Assembly: GCA_934747335.1 (NCBI GenBank)
Contig: CAKVGS010000003.1
Span: 1-64,000 of the forward strand
From: an uncultured Candidatus Melainabacteria bacterium
GTDB taxonomy: Bacteria; Cyanobacteriota; Vampirovibrionia; Gastranaerophilales; Gastranaerophilaceae
Length of the DNA stretch: 64,000 nucleotides
Direction of reading: 5' to 3'
Positions 8,204 to 15,589 of the stretch are shown here, piece after piece. The translations under genes and the position numbers were made by a program. The notes under the pieces were generated by a model. That model was not told the origin of the DNA. It searched no databases and saw only the letters and a program-made list of their open reading frames with translations. How positions within the stretch are numbered: the stretch's first letter is position 1; each line of letters opens with the position of its first letter.

Positions 8204-8278
8204 GAGCCTCGTCTCCCGCTCCATTTAAATAAAAGAAGTTGGAAGTCCTATTAAAGGGACTTTTTTTATTGCCAATTT
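8204..8278 (+). repeat. tRNA-Gly 3' end plus terminator, copy 1 (probable attachment-site remnant)
   Basis: TTCGAGCCTCGTCTCCCGCT then CCA (8201-8223) matches the T-loop, T-stem, acceptor strand and CCA of a bacterial tRNA-Gly. No tRNA body lies upstream. Downstream a hairpin (AAGTCC/GGACTT, 8243-8262) with seven T residues is a terminator. The 75-nt block is repeated at 8428 with two differences. This is the expected scar when an integrase recombines into the 3' end of a tRNA gene; the intact tRNA would lie at the element's other end, which I do not find in the window. Confidence 0.75.
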
Positions 8279-8427
8279 ATGAACGACGAGGCGGAACTCG
8301 CGACAAAGAAAAGTTTACACTTTTCGTCGCTCCCTCTATTTGCTCTTGAAGAATTCGACGAATGATTTTTTACTCCACGGAAAACGTGACATTTAGTCAC
8401 CTTTTCCTGCTCGCAAACAGACACAGT

Positions 8428-8501
8428 GAGCCTCGTCTCCCGCTCCATTTAATAAAAGAAGTTGGAAGTCCTATTAAAGGGGCTTTTTTTATTGCCAATT
8501 T
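8428..8501 (+). repeat. tRNA-Gly 3' end plus terminator, copy 2
   Basis: Second direct copy of the block at 8204-8278: same GAGCCTCGTCTCCCGCTCCA, same terminator hairpin with one G.T pair, one single-base deletion and one substitution. The 149 bp between the copies hold no gene but strong hairpins, for example GTGAC/GTCAC at 8387-8401 and GAAAAGT/ACTTTTC around 8308-8325. It could be a second attachment scar or a very small inserted unit. Confidence 0.75.
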
Positions 8502-8569
8502 CACCAGATTGTTTAGAATTTTACAAATGATATGGATTTTTCTTGTTTCAGTGTAAAAAGAACAATAGC

Positions 8570-8599
8570 TTGACATTTATATTTTTTTAATTGTATACT
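8570..8599 (+). promoter_or_regulatory. Strong predicted promoter for a leader transcript
   Basis: TTGACA (8570-8575), 18-nt spacer, TATACT (8594-8599). The first ATG lies 6 nt after the -10 box, at the predicted transcription start, so the leader ORF would be translated without a 5' untranslated region. Confidence 0.7.
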
Positions 8600-8605
8600 G
8601 AATTT

Positions 8606-8668
8606 ATGATTAAATTATTCTTAAACAGCTCATCCTCATCATCTAAGTTTCAATCGAGACTTGGATAA
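8606..8668 (+). CDS. Putative 20-aa leader peptide with six consecutive serine codons
   Basis: A short ORF begins at the predicted start of transcription: MIKLFLN, then six Ser codons (AGC TCA TCC TCA TCA TCT, 8627-8644), then KFQSRLG and stop. The end of the ORF overlaps a 7-bp hairpin (8645-8662), and a terminator hairpin follows at 8703. This layout is that of amino-acid attenuation leaders, with serine as the sensed residue, but the gene downstream is not an amino-acid gene that I can recognise. Translation is unproven; it may instead be a small RNA. Confidence 0.4.
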   Translation: MIKLFLNSSSSSSKFQSRLG

Positions 8669-8702
8669 ATTTTGATGTAGTCAGTTGTTAATTAAAGTTT
8701 AG

Positions 8703-8736
8703 AAAGGTCTTGTTAAGTTTGACAAGACCTTTTTTT
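8703..8736 (+). terminator. Terminator hairpin between the leader peptide and the 8750 gene
   Basis: Perfect 11-bp stem AAAGGTCTTGT / ACAAGACCTTT with 8-nt loop and a T tract, ending 14 nt before the next start codon. Its place right before the start fits an attenuator or a small-RNA terminator. Confidence 0.8.
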
Positions 8737-8749
8737 ATGGGAATGAATA

Positions 8750-10246
8750 ATGAGAATAAATAATAATATAAATAGTAATGTAAATTTTAAAGGACCTTTG
8801 GACGGCGCTGTAACGGGTTTGTTGAGAACTTGTGATATGAATGAAATGGTAAATGCTGTTGGTTTGGATGTGGGTGCAATGGTAATTCCGCGTGCATATT
8901 ATGATACTAAGCAAAGAAATCAATATGCAGGAGCAGAAACTTTTTTTAGAGAAATTAGCGGAACATTTATCAATTGTTTAGCAGCCGGAATTTTTGCAAA
9001 ATGGATTGCTAAATTTATGGCAAGTCGTGGTGAAGTGAAAATTAATCCAAATAACTGGTTTTCTAAAGATTCTATGGATACGCTTCAAGCTGCATGGAAT
9101 GGTAACGTGAAAAAATATTCAACAAGTGTTTTTGAAAATTTATCAGGACGTGATGGTTATAAAATTAATGAGTTTAAAAATATTAATTGGAAAAATATTG
9201 AATGGGTAGATGAAGAAAAATGGAATAATATCAAATGGAAAGATAATAAATATAAAAATATTCAAAATAAGTTGACTTCAAAAGAAGGTTTCATTAATAC
9301 AATGACTCAAATTATTGAGGATAGTAGTATTGCGGAAAGTGATAAAAATCATGTGCTTTCAATAATGGAAAAGCGTTTAGTTAATGCTTTGGGAGCGGAA
9401 CGTGATATTGAATTAAATATTAATGGTAATAAATTGTTTGCAAGATTGGATAATATTTTGCGCGATACTCATGATATGGGTAAAGATGTTTTCTTGGTAA
9501 ACGGTGGAAAAGATGCTAAAAAGATTTTAGCAAGAATTTCTAAAGTAAATAAAACTAAAGCATTTGGTGCAATTGCAGCAGCGAGTGTTTTAGGCTTGTC
9601 TAACCAATTTATTAACAGAAAAATTACAGAAAAAAGAACCGGCAAAAAAGGATTTGTGGGGGATGTTGACTTTACTTCAACATTTAGAGGGGAAAAGAAA
9701 AAAGATAACTTATTGTTGTTTAAAAAAATAGGGGCAAGCGCTTTGATGATAGGCATGGTGACAAGCGTAATGGGTGTTAAAAATTTAAAGCAATTTGCTA
9801 AAAAATTAGAGTTTACAGGGCCGATTACAAGCGGAAATGCAATTAAAACCGTTTATGCTGCAAATATTGTTGGAAGGTTCATGGCCGCTGATAATGGGAC
9901 AGAACTTAGGGAATCTATGACAAGAGATTATTTAGGATTCTTAAATTGGCTTGTTTTTGGTGGTTTCGCAGCAAAAGGTGTAGCTAATTTATTTGATAAA
10001 AAAGGAAAAGATTTATTTAATTATTCAAAAAAAGGTACAGGCTTGAAACATTGGCTTAAAGATATGAATTTGAAAAGTCACAATGAGATAGCTTCTAAGG
10101 GAAAAGAGTTTGCTAAAAAAAATATGTGGAAGGTTAACTTGGCTCAAGGTGCAGGTATCGCTTACTCCGCAATTACGCTAGGATTTTTATTGCCGATGTT
10201 GAATGCAAAAGTTACGGAACATAAAAGCAGGAAGCTTGTTGCTTGA
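8750..10246 (+). CDS. Unknown 498-aa multi-pass membrane protein with N-terminal NVNFKG motif
   Basis: Not a family I can name. The N-terminus has a polar stretch and the motif NVNFKGP, related to motifs near the N-termini of three other proteins here. Hydrophobic segments lie near residues 70-88 (FINCLAAGIFAKWIAKFM), 265-280, 320-340, 400-420 and 470-490, so it is probably an integral membrane protein. Residues ~143-170 hold a Trp-rich repeat (INWKN, IEWVDEEKW, IKWKDNKY). A GGGA stretch precedes the ATG, which lies only 14 nt after a terminator hairpin, so expression may depend on read-through. Confidence 0.6.
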   Translation: MRINNNINSNVNFKGPLDGAVTGLLRTCDMNEMVNAVGLDVGAMVIPRAYYDTKQRNQYAGAETFFREISGTFINCLAAGIFAKWIAKFMASRGEVKINPNNWFSKDSMDTLQAAWNGNVKKYSTSVFENLSGRDGYKINEFKNINWKNIEWVDEEKWNNIKWKDNKYKNIQNKLTSKEGFINTMTQIIEDSSIAESDKNHVLSIMEKRLVNALGAERDIELNINGNKLFARLDNILRDTHDMGKDVFLVNGGKDAKKILARISKVNKTKAFGAIAAASVLGLSNQFINRKITEKRTGKKGFVGDVDFTSTFRGEKKKDNLLLFKKIGASALMIGMVTSVMGVKNLKQFAKKLEFTGPITSGNAIKTVYAANIVGRFMAADNGTELRESMTRDYLGFLNWLVFGGFAAKGVANLFDKKGKDLFNYSKKGTGLKHWLKDMNLKSHNEIASKGKEFAKKNMWKVNLAQGAGIAYSAITLGFLLPMLNAKVTEHKSRKLVA

Positions 10247-10582
10247 TAAAAGAATTTCTATCAAAAGCATGGGTGATTGTTTTTATTCTTGAAGTGTTTG
10301 TTTAACAATTAAAGAGATTTATAGATTTGTCAATTGTTTCTACAACATTTTTCATGCAAAAAAGTTAACAAAATTTTACAATATTGAGAAATGTAAAAAG
10401 CTTGATTTTATTGAGTTTTAGGGATTGTGATGTTTTGTAAATTTCTTGATTAGAATTAATGTTTGAATTATCATATAAACATAGGATTAGATTTGGGGAA
10501 GAGAATGTTATTCTCTTATTATAAGGAAGCTGAACACAAATAAATAGCTCGCCTTTGCTTAGATTAGGAGGTTTTTAAGGAC
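10247..10582. other. Intergenic region upstream of nrdD
   Basis: 336 bp without a gene. It contains a perfect 8-bp inverted repeat (AAGAGAAT gtt ATTCTCTT, 10499-10517) about 65 bp before the nrdD start, a candidate operator or leader hairpin. I see no palindrome matching the usual NrdR box. The rest is AT-rich and featureless to my reading. Confidence 0.45.
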
Positions 10583-12853
10583 ATGCAGAACAGTTTAAAT
10601 AAGGAAAGAAATATAGTAGAATTTACCTCACCAACAAAAGTAGCAACCGACGTAATTAAAGGCTCTACAATTTCACCTATGTCAAAAATTATTGAGCCAA
10701 AAACTGCGCAAATTAAACCTTTAAAATTAAATTGTATTTATGTTGTTAAAAAAGACGGTACAAAAGAAGAATTTGATAACAACAAAATAATTAATGCTGT
10801 AAAAAAATCTGCTACAAGAATGTTAGTAGAGTTTACGGATGTGGAATTAAAAGAAATATGCGATTTTGTAGATGAAAATATTGTTAGAATGAACAAACAA
10901 GAAGTTACAATCGCTGATATGCACAACCTTGTTGAAGGCGCATTGGAACACATCAGTCCAAAGGTTGCACAAAGCTACCGTAATTACAGAAACTACAAGC
11001 AGGATTTTGTACACATGCTAGACAAAGTTTATCAAGAATCTCAAAGAATTATGTACATTGGTGACAAAGAAAATGCCAATGCCGATTCAACTTTGGTTTC
11101 TACAAAACGTTCTTTGATTTTCAATGAATTAAACAAAGAATTATACAAAAAATTCTTCTTAACAGTAGACGAATTACAAGCAATCAGAGATGGTTATATT
11201 TACATCCACGATATGTCTGCAAGACGTGATACGATGAACTGCTGTCTATTTGACGTAGCATCTGTTCTTAAAGACGGATTTGAAATGGGTAACTTGTGGT
11301 ACAACGAACCAAAATCACTTGATGTAGCGTTTGACGTAATCGGAGATATCGTAATGGCTGCAGCAAGCCAACAATACGGCGGTTTCACAGTACCTGAAGT
11401 TGATAAGATTTTAGCACCTTACGCTGAAAAAACTTACCAAAGACAATATGACAAGTATTTATGTTTAGGCTTGTCGTTTGAAAAAGCAAGAGAAGCAGCT
11501 TTAGCTGATTTACAAAAAGACTTTGAACAAGGTTTCCAAGGTTGGGAATACAAATTTAACACAGTAGCATCTTCAAGAGGTGATTATCCGTTCATCACTG
11601 TTTCAACAGGTTTAGGAACAGGTGAATATGAAAAAATGGCAACTCTTGCAATGCTTAAAATCAGAATGGGCGGACAAGGTAAAAAAGGTAATAAAAAACC
11701 TGTATTATTCCCTAAAATTGTATTCTTGTATGATAAAAATCTTCACAGCGAAGGCAAAGTAAACTACGACTTGTTTACTGCCGGTGTAGAATGTTCTAAA
11801 AAAACTATGTACCCTGACTGGTTATCATTATCAGGTGAAGGCTACGTAGCATCTATGTACAAAAAATACGGAAAAGTAGTTTCTCCAATGGGTTGCAGAG
11901 CTTTCTTATCACCTTGGTTTGAAAGAGGCGGAATGAGTCCTGCTGATGAAAATGATTCTCCTGTATTTGTAGGTAGATTTAATATTGGGGCAATCAGCTT
12001 GCACTTGCCTATGATTTACGCTAAAGCTAAAAAAGAAAGCAAAGATTTCTACCAAGTTCTTGATTATTATATGGAATTAATAAGACAACTTCATATAAGA
12101 ACTTATAATTATCTTGGCGAAATGAAAGCTTCTGTAAACCCTCTAGCATTCTGCGAAGGCGGTTTCTTGGGCGGTCACTTAGGTATTCATGATAAAATCA
12201 GACCTGTTTTGAAATCTTCAACAGCGTCATTCGGTATCACTGCATTGAACGAGTTACAAGAAATTCATAATGGTAAATCACTTGTTGAAGATGGCGAATT
12301 TGCTCTTGAAGTTATGAAGTATATCAATAACAAGATTAACGAATACAAGGAAAAAGACGGAATTCTTTATGCAATATATGGAACTCCTGCTGAAAACTTG
12401 TGTGGTCTTCAAATTAAACAATTCAGAAAGAAATATGGTATTGTAGAACATGTTTCTGATAAGCCATATATTTCAAACTCTTTCCACTGCCATGTTTCAG
12501 AACAAATCAGTCCGATTGAAAAACAAGACTTGGAAGGCAGATTCTGGGATTTATTCAACGGCGGTAAAATTCAATACGTAAAATATCCTATTGATTATAA
12601 TACAGATGCGGTTGAAACACTTATCAACAGAGCAATGGATAAAGGTTTCTATGAAGGCGTAAACTTATCACTATCTTATTGTGATGATTGCGGTCACCAA
12701 GAATTAAATATGGATGTTTGTCCAAAATGCGGTTCTAAAAACTTGACTAAGATTGAAAGAATGAACGGTTATTTGGCTTATTCAAGAGTTAAGGGTGATT
12801 CAAGATTGGCTGATCATAAGATGGAAGAAATCAAAGATAGAGTAAGCATGTAA
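10583..12853 (+). CDS. nrdD: Anaerobic ribonucleoside-triphosphate reductase, large subunit
   Basis: Makes deoxyribonucleotides without oxygen using a glycyl radical. The 756-aa protein has an ATP-cone regulatory domain at ~52-145 (YVVKKDGTKEEFDNNKI), the catalytic barrel with DMSARRDTMNCC at ~210-221, a C-terminal zinc site (CDDCGHQE ... CPKCG) and the glycyl-radical loop RMNGYLA near the C-terminus. AGGAGG precedes the start by 9 nt. The radical activase nrdG follows after an XRE regulator gene. Presence of this pair and no aerobic reductase in the window fits an anaerobe. Confidence 0.97.
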   Translation: MQNSLNKERNIVEFTSPTKVATDVIKGSTISPMSKIIEPKTAQIKPLKLNCIYVVKKDGTKEEFDNNKIINAVKKSATRMLVEFTDVELKEICDFVDENIVRMNKQEVTIADMHNLVEGALEHISPKVAQSYRNYRNYKQDFVHMLDKVYQESQRIMYIGDKENANADSTLVSTKRSLIFNELNKELYKKFFLTVDELQAIRDGYIYIHDMSARRDTMNCCLFDVASVLKDGFEMGNLWYNEPKSLDVAFDVIGDIVMAAASQQYGGFTVPEVDKILAPYAEKTYQRQYDKYLCLGLSFEKAREAALADLQKDFEQGFQGWEYKFNTVASSRGDYPFITVSTGLGTGEYEKMATLAMLKIRMGGQGKKGNKKPVLFPKIVFLYDKNLHSEGKVNYDLFTAGVECSKKTMYPDWLSLSGEGYVASMYKKYGKVVSPMGCRAFLSPWFERGGMSPADENDSPVFVGRFNIGAISLHLPMIYAKAKKESKDFYQVLDYYMELIRQLHIRTYNYLGEMKASVNPLAFCEGGFLGGHLGIHDKIRPVLKSSTASFGITALNELQEIHNGKSLVEDGEFALEVMKYINNKINEYKEKDGILYAIYGTPAENLCGLQIKQFRKKYGIVEHVSDKPYISNSFHCHVSEQISPIEKQDLEGRFWDLFNGGKIQYVKYPIDYNTDAVETLINRAMDKGFYEGVNLSLSYCDDCGHQELNMDVCPKCGSKNLTKIERMNGYLAYSRVKGDSRLADHKMEEIKDRVSM

Positions 12854-12872
12854 TAAGTTGAAAATTGAAAAT

Positions 12873-12910
12873 AAAAAGTGGAAAGCTGTTTTAATAGCTT
12901 TCCACTTTTT
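12873..12910 (+). terminator. Rho-independent terminator of nrdD
   Basis: 15-bp stem (AAAAAGTGGAAAGCT / AGCTTTCCACTTTTT) with 8-nt loop and T tract, 20 bp after the nrdD stop. A second hairpin (ACTAAGC/GCTTAGT, 12928-12946) followed by TCTTTTT lies just beyond, a likely back-up. Confidence 0.9.
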
Positions 12911-13089
12911 ATTTTATTGCAAAAAAAACTAAGCTTAACGCTTAGTATCTTTTTCATTTCCAGCTTCTGTTATGAATTAATCAAATAACACATATATTAC
13001 GTTGAAAAGTAAATAAAATATGTATTACTATAATAGTTAGATTACTATGTAATATTCCCATTGTCAATAAAATTACTCTAGCTATGTCG

Positions 13090-13118
13090 TTACAATTTTT
13101 TAGGATAGGTTTTATCCT
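13090..13118 (+). promoter_or_regulatory. Promoter and overlapping operator of the XRE gene (leaderless layout)
   Basis: TTACAA (13090-13095), 17-nt spacer, TATCCT (13113-13118); the ATG at 13125 follows 6 nt later. The inverted repeat AGGATA / TATCCT (13102-13107, 13113-13118) covers the -10 box, as expected for an autorepressor site. There is no Shine-Dalgarno. Confidence 0.5.
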
Positions 13119-13124
13119 GATGTT

Positions 13125-13445
13125 ATGAACAAAATTAAAGAACTATTAGGAAAAAGAATTAAGGAACTGCGTGAGAAACGTGGTTATACACAACAGCAAT
13201 TAGCGGAAAAGGTCGGCATTGACCAACGTAACTTAAGCAAAATAGAATGCGGTATAACATTCCCATCTAAGAGCTTGGGAGAACTTGCAAGATGTTTACA
13301 CATCAGTTTGCCTGAACTGTTTGATTTGGATCATTTAAAAGTAAATGATGTTGAAAAGAAAGTTATAATGAAGGGCATAATTGACGAATTAAGCTCTGAA
13401 GAAGTAGAATTGGCTTATAAAATTATTACCGCAATATTTAATTAG
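13125..13445 (+). CDS. XRE-family regulator located between nrdD and nrdG
   Basis: A 106-aa paralogue of the regulator at 1165. HTH_3 domain at ~8-62 (GKRIKELREKRGYTQQQLAEKVG, LSKIECGITFPSKSLGELAR), then a helical tail. It lacks a Shine-Dalgarno and starts 6 nt after a -10-like box that overlaps an inverted repeat, so leaderless autoregulated expression is likely. The position between the two anaerobic reductase genes suggests control of deoxynucleotide synthesis, but this is inference; nrdD has its own terminator and nrdG its own ribosome site. Confidence 0.85.
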   Translation: MNKIKELLGKRIKELREKRGYTQQQLAEKVGIDQRNLSKIECGITFPSKSLGELARCLHISLPELFDLDHLKVNDVEKKVIMKGIIDELSSEEVELAYKIITAIFN

Positions 13446-13522
13446 CTCTTCATATCTCGTAATAATTAGCGCATTACAAAACATATTGTGATAACATGGT
13501 TTAAGTAGGAGATTTATTAGAG

Positions 13523-14014
13523 ATGAATTATCACAATATCACAAAAGATGACATGCTAAATGGAGATGGTTTAAGGGTTGTTTTATGGGTTGCTGGTTGC
13601 ACTCATCATTGTCAAGGTTGCCAAAATCCTATTACTTGGGATGTTGGGGGCGGACTTCTTTTTGATGAAGCAGCAGAAAAAGAACTTTTTGAAGCATTAA
13701 ATTATCCGCATGTTGCCGGTATCACATTCTCAGGTGGTGATCCGTTGCACCCTTTCAATAGAGAAGAAGTTTTCAGATTAATTAAGAAAATAAGAAAAGA
13801 ATTACCTGAAAAAAGTATTTGGTTATATACAGGCTTCTTATGGGAAGAGATAAAAGATATTCCTGAAATTGCGGATATTGACGTAATTTGTGAGGGTAAA
13901 TTTGTTAAAGAACAATTAGATGCAAAAAAACATTGGGTTGGCAGTTCTAATCAACGTGTTGTTGATGTTAAACCATCGTTAGAATCAGGCACTGTTGTTT
14001 TGCATAATTCATAA
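13523..14014 (+). CDS. nrdG: Anaerobic ribonucleotide reductase activating protein (radical SAM)
   Basis: The 163-aa activase uses S-adenosylmethionine and a 4Fe-4S cluster to create the glycyl radical on NrdD. The cluster motif C-x3-C-x2-C is CTHHCQGC near residues 29-36, followed by the family's NPITWD and SGGDPL motifs. GTAGGAG lies upstream of the ATG. Length is normal for the family. It is the partner of the nrdD gene 0.7 kb upstream and ends in a terminator. Confidence 0.95.
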   Translation: MNYHNITKDDMLNGDGLRVVLWVAGCTHHCQGCQNPITWDVGGGLLFDEAAEKELFEALNYPHVAGITFSGGDPLHPFNREEVFRLIKKIRKELPEKSIWLYTGFLWEEIKDIPEIADIDVICEGKFVKEQLDAKKHWVGSSNQRVVDVKPSLESGTVVLHNS

Positions 14015-14037
14015 AAGAGCGTTATCGCTCTTTTTTT
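14014..14037 (+). terminator. Rho-independent terminator of nrdG
   Basis: Stem AAAGAGCG / CGCTCTTT with a 4-nt loop and seven T residues, starting at the stop codon. A second weaker hairpin (AATGCA/TGCATT, 14065-14085) followed by eight T residues lies downstream. Confidence 0.9.
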
Positions 14038-14083
14038 AAGCAAAAATAAAAATTCTAAGAAATTAATGCATTTTCTTTATGCA

Positions 14084-14112
14084 TTGATTTTTTTTGCCCT
14101 CTATTTTATAAT
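14084..14112 (+). promoter_or_regulatory. Predicted promoter of the small-ORF structured RNA
   Basis: TTGATT (14084-14089), 17-nt spacer, TATAAT (14107-14112). The predicted start, near 14119, lies just before the closing stem of the structured element at 14138-14311. Confidence 0.6.
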
Positions 14113-14137
14113 TATCATTGAACTTTGAAAAAAGAAT

Positions 14138-14311
14138 ACAGGCTAAAGATTTTAATGAACATTCGCTGACTTTATAACAGAAAGGAGGTCGTATGCTAAT
14201 TAAAATCAGCGAAAAAGAACTACTGATATTAATATCAATAGTTCTTTGGCTAACAACCCTTTAATTAGGGTACGGGCTTTGGGTGCTTCGACCACCCTTG
14301 CCTGTATTCTT
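14138..14311 (+). ncRNA. Structured RNA locus enclosing a small hydrophobic ORF
   Basis: A 10-bp closing stem (GAATACAGGC at 14136-14145 region, GCCTGTATTC at 14301-14311 region) encloses about 155 nt. Inside are competing pairings: GATTTTAAT (14151) with ATTAAAATC (14198), and TTCGCTGA (14162) with TCAGCGAA (14206), both of which would trap the AAAGGAGG ribosome site; a 34-nt near-perfect palindrome (14214-14247); and a GGGTG/CACCC hairpin near 14280-14296. T-rich sequence follows the closing stem. The design recalls type I toxin mRNAs, but no antisense RNA is identified. Confidence 0.5.
14193..14264 (+). CDS. 23-aa hydrophobic small protein, possible type I toxin-like peptide
   Basis: ATG at 14193 is preceded by an excellent Shine-Dalgarno (AAAGGAGG, 6 nt spacing), far stronger than most in this window. 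The product begins MLIKISEKELL and continues with a hydrophobic helix (ILISIVLWLTTL), enough to span or insert in a membrane. The coding sequence contains the 34-nt palindrome at 14214-14247. Small membrane-active peptides inside a self-pairing RNA are typical of type I toxin-antitoxin loci; I cannot match this one to a named family. Confidence 0.5.
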   Translation: MLIKISEKELLILISIVLWLTTL

Positions 14312-14348
14312 ATTTTAACGTATTTATAATTTTTTTCAAGTGAGAACA

Positions 14349-15011
14349 ATGATTTATTTAGATGCAGGAACAACATATTCAAAAATAATAACAGACGAAA
14401 AACAATTTGATGATGAGTTTTTTATAAAGCAAGACGGAAATTCCGCCTATTACATTTTGCCTTCACGTATAATAAAAGCACAAAACATTGTGCCGACACG
14501 CTCTTGCGGACACATGTCAAATGCCAGTGAAAATGAGATTATTGCACTAGCACAAGGTGCAAAAAAACGTGAAATTTCATCTAACGCAACCGTTTTGGAT
14601 TTAGGAAGTCGTGATGCTAAGTGGATAAAATTCAAAGATGGCAAATTTCATGATATGGACTGGAACACGTCTTGCGCGAGTTCTACGGGTGCGACGGTCG
14701 AAATGCTTTTAAAATTCTATGGAGTAAAAGCGGAAGAATTAGCATTTAATGATGAAAAATTCGCCGTTACCTGTGGGATTTTTGGAATGGAAAAGATTAT
14801 GGATTCGATATCTGCCGGAGTTAAACCTTCAGAAGCTATTTCTAAATTTGTACATGGAATAGCTTTCAATGCTTGGAACTTTTGTAAAAAGCCTGAGAAG
14901 ATTTATTTGTCAGGCGGTTTTTGTGATAATAAATGCCTTGTGGATTCATTAAAAAACTATTGCGAAGTTGAACTTTTAGGCAGATTTGTGTTGTGTGAAG
15001 GTTTGTTTTAA
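14349..15011 (+). CDS. BadF/HgdC-type acyl-CoA dehydratase activase-like ATPase
   Basis: A 220-aa ASKHA-fold ATPase related to the activators of 2-hydroxyacyl-CoA dehydratases. Phosphate loops MIYLDAGTTYSK (1-12) and DLGSRDAKWIK are present, and the cluster cysteines fit the family: Cys in SCASSTGATVEML and Cys in VTCGIFGMEK. It is shorter than usual (about 255-270 aa), mostly through trimmed loops. I take ATG 14349 over GTG 14340. No dehydratase subunits are adjacent; a related DUF2229-type gene lies at 24411. It may serve a radical or reductive enzyme elsewhere in the genome. Confidence 0.7.
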   Translation: MIYLDAGTTYSKIITDEKQFDDEFFIKQDGNSAYYILPSRIIKAQNIVPTRSCGHMSNASENEIIALAQGAKKREISSNATVLDLGSRDAKWIKFKDGKFHDMDWNTSCASSTGATVEMLLKFYGVKAEELAFNDEKFAVTCGIFGMEKIMDSISAGVKPSEAISKFVHGIAFNAWNFCKKPEKIYLSGGFCDNKCLVDSLKNYCEVELLGRFVLCEGLF

Positions 15012-15025
15012 ATATTTTTTAATCA

Positions 15026-15187
15026 GCCCCCACCCGAATTTCTAAGTTTCGCGAAGCTCAACTTGAAATTCTACCCTCCCCCGTGGAGAGGGAATGCACT
15101 CGTGTAAATTAAATACCTTATAATATTTTTAAAATTGAACGACTTTAGCCGGTTCCCTCTCCACGGGGGAGGGTTAGGGAGGGGGCT
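15026..15187. repeat. Repeat B copy 1 and its inverted partial copy, left of DUF559
   Basis: 15026-15095 is a 70-nt unit: CCCCCACCCGAATTTCTAAG, a palindromic centre around TTTCGCGAAGC, then GAAATTCTACCCTCCCCCGT and GGAGAGGGAAT. It is identical to 15590-15659. An inverted copy of its right end lies at 15153-15174, so the two form an inverted pair with a 57-nt spacer. Diverged copies occur at 46561-46634 and 54271-54338. Confidence 0.85.
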
Positions 15188-15204
15188 AATATATGGCTGA
15201 ACAC

Positions 15205-15555
15205 TTATTTTTCTAATACTTTAAATTCTCTTTGCAATATTTTATAAACACCTGCTATATTTTTGTCAATATCATTATTCCAAAATCTTATAACTTTAAA
15301 ACCTAAGGAATTTAAAAATTTTGTTCTTTTTTTATCATATTCAATGTCATTTGGTTGATTGTGTTGACCACCATCAATTTCAATTATTATTTTTTTAGAA
15401 CGACAAACAAAATCGACAATATAATGTCCAATTGGATATTGTCTTCTTATTTCAAAACCATAAAAATTGTGATTTCTAAAAATCTGCCATAATTTTTTTT
15501 CTTGAGGGGTTAAATTTTTTCGTAAATCTCGCGCTCTTTTTATATTTTCTTTCAT
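15205..15555 (-). CDS. DUF559 (Vsr-like, PD-(D/E)XK) endonuclease-family protein
   Basis: A 116-aa DUF559 protein, the family related to very-short-patch-repair endonucleases. Visible signature: ARDLRKNLTPQEKKLW, RRQYPIGHYIVDFVC, IIIEIDGGQHN (catalytic Asp, Glu and His-type residues) and LGFKVIRFWNNDI. It is a complete, stand-alone domain. It is bracketed by identical 70-bp repeats at 15026-15095 and 15590-15659, with little other sequence between, so gene plus repeats make a compact 634-bp unit. That arrangement recalls RAYT transposases with REP sequences and suggests the protein acts on the repeats; this is inference. Confidence 0.88.
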   Translation of the reverse strand: MKENIKRARDLRKNLTPQEKKLWQIFRNHNFYGFEIRRQYPIGHYIVDFVCRSKKIIIEIDGGQHNQPNDIEYDKKRTKFLNSLGFKVIRFWNNDIDKNIAGVYKILQREFKVLEK

Positions 15556-15589
15556 GTTTATATTTTACATTGTTTTTTGATTTTTGTAA

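Noticed and set aside
8161..8223. Complete tRNA gene upstream of the first tRNA-Gly 3' end
   Set aside because: ACGGGAG could pair with CTCCCGC, but only about 60 nt separate the ends, with no D-arm or anticodon arm.
14138..14311. 6S RNA or group II intron fragment
   Set aside because: The strong ribosome site with an ORF and the competing short stems do not fit 6S RNA, and no domain V-like motif of group II introns is visible.
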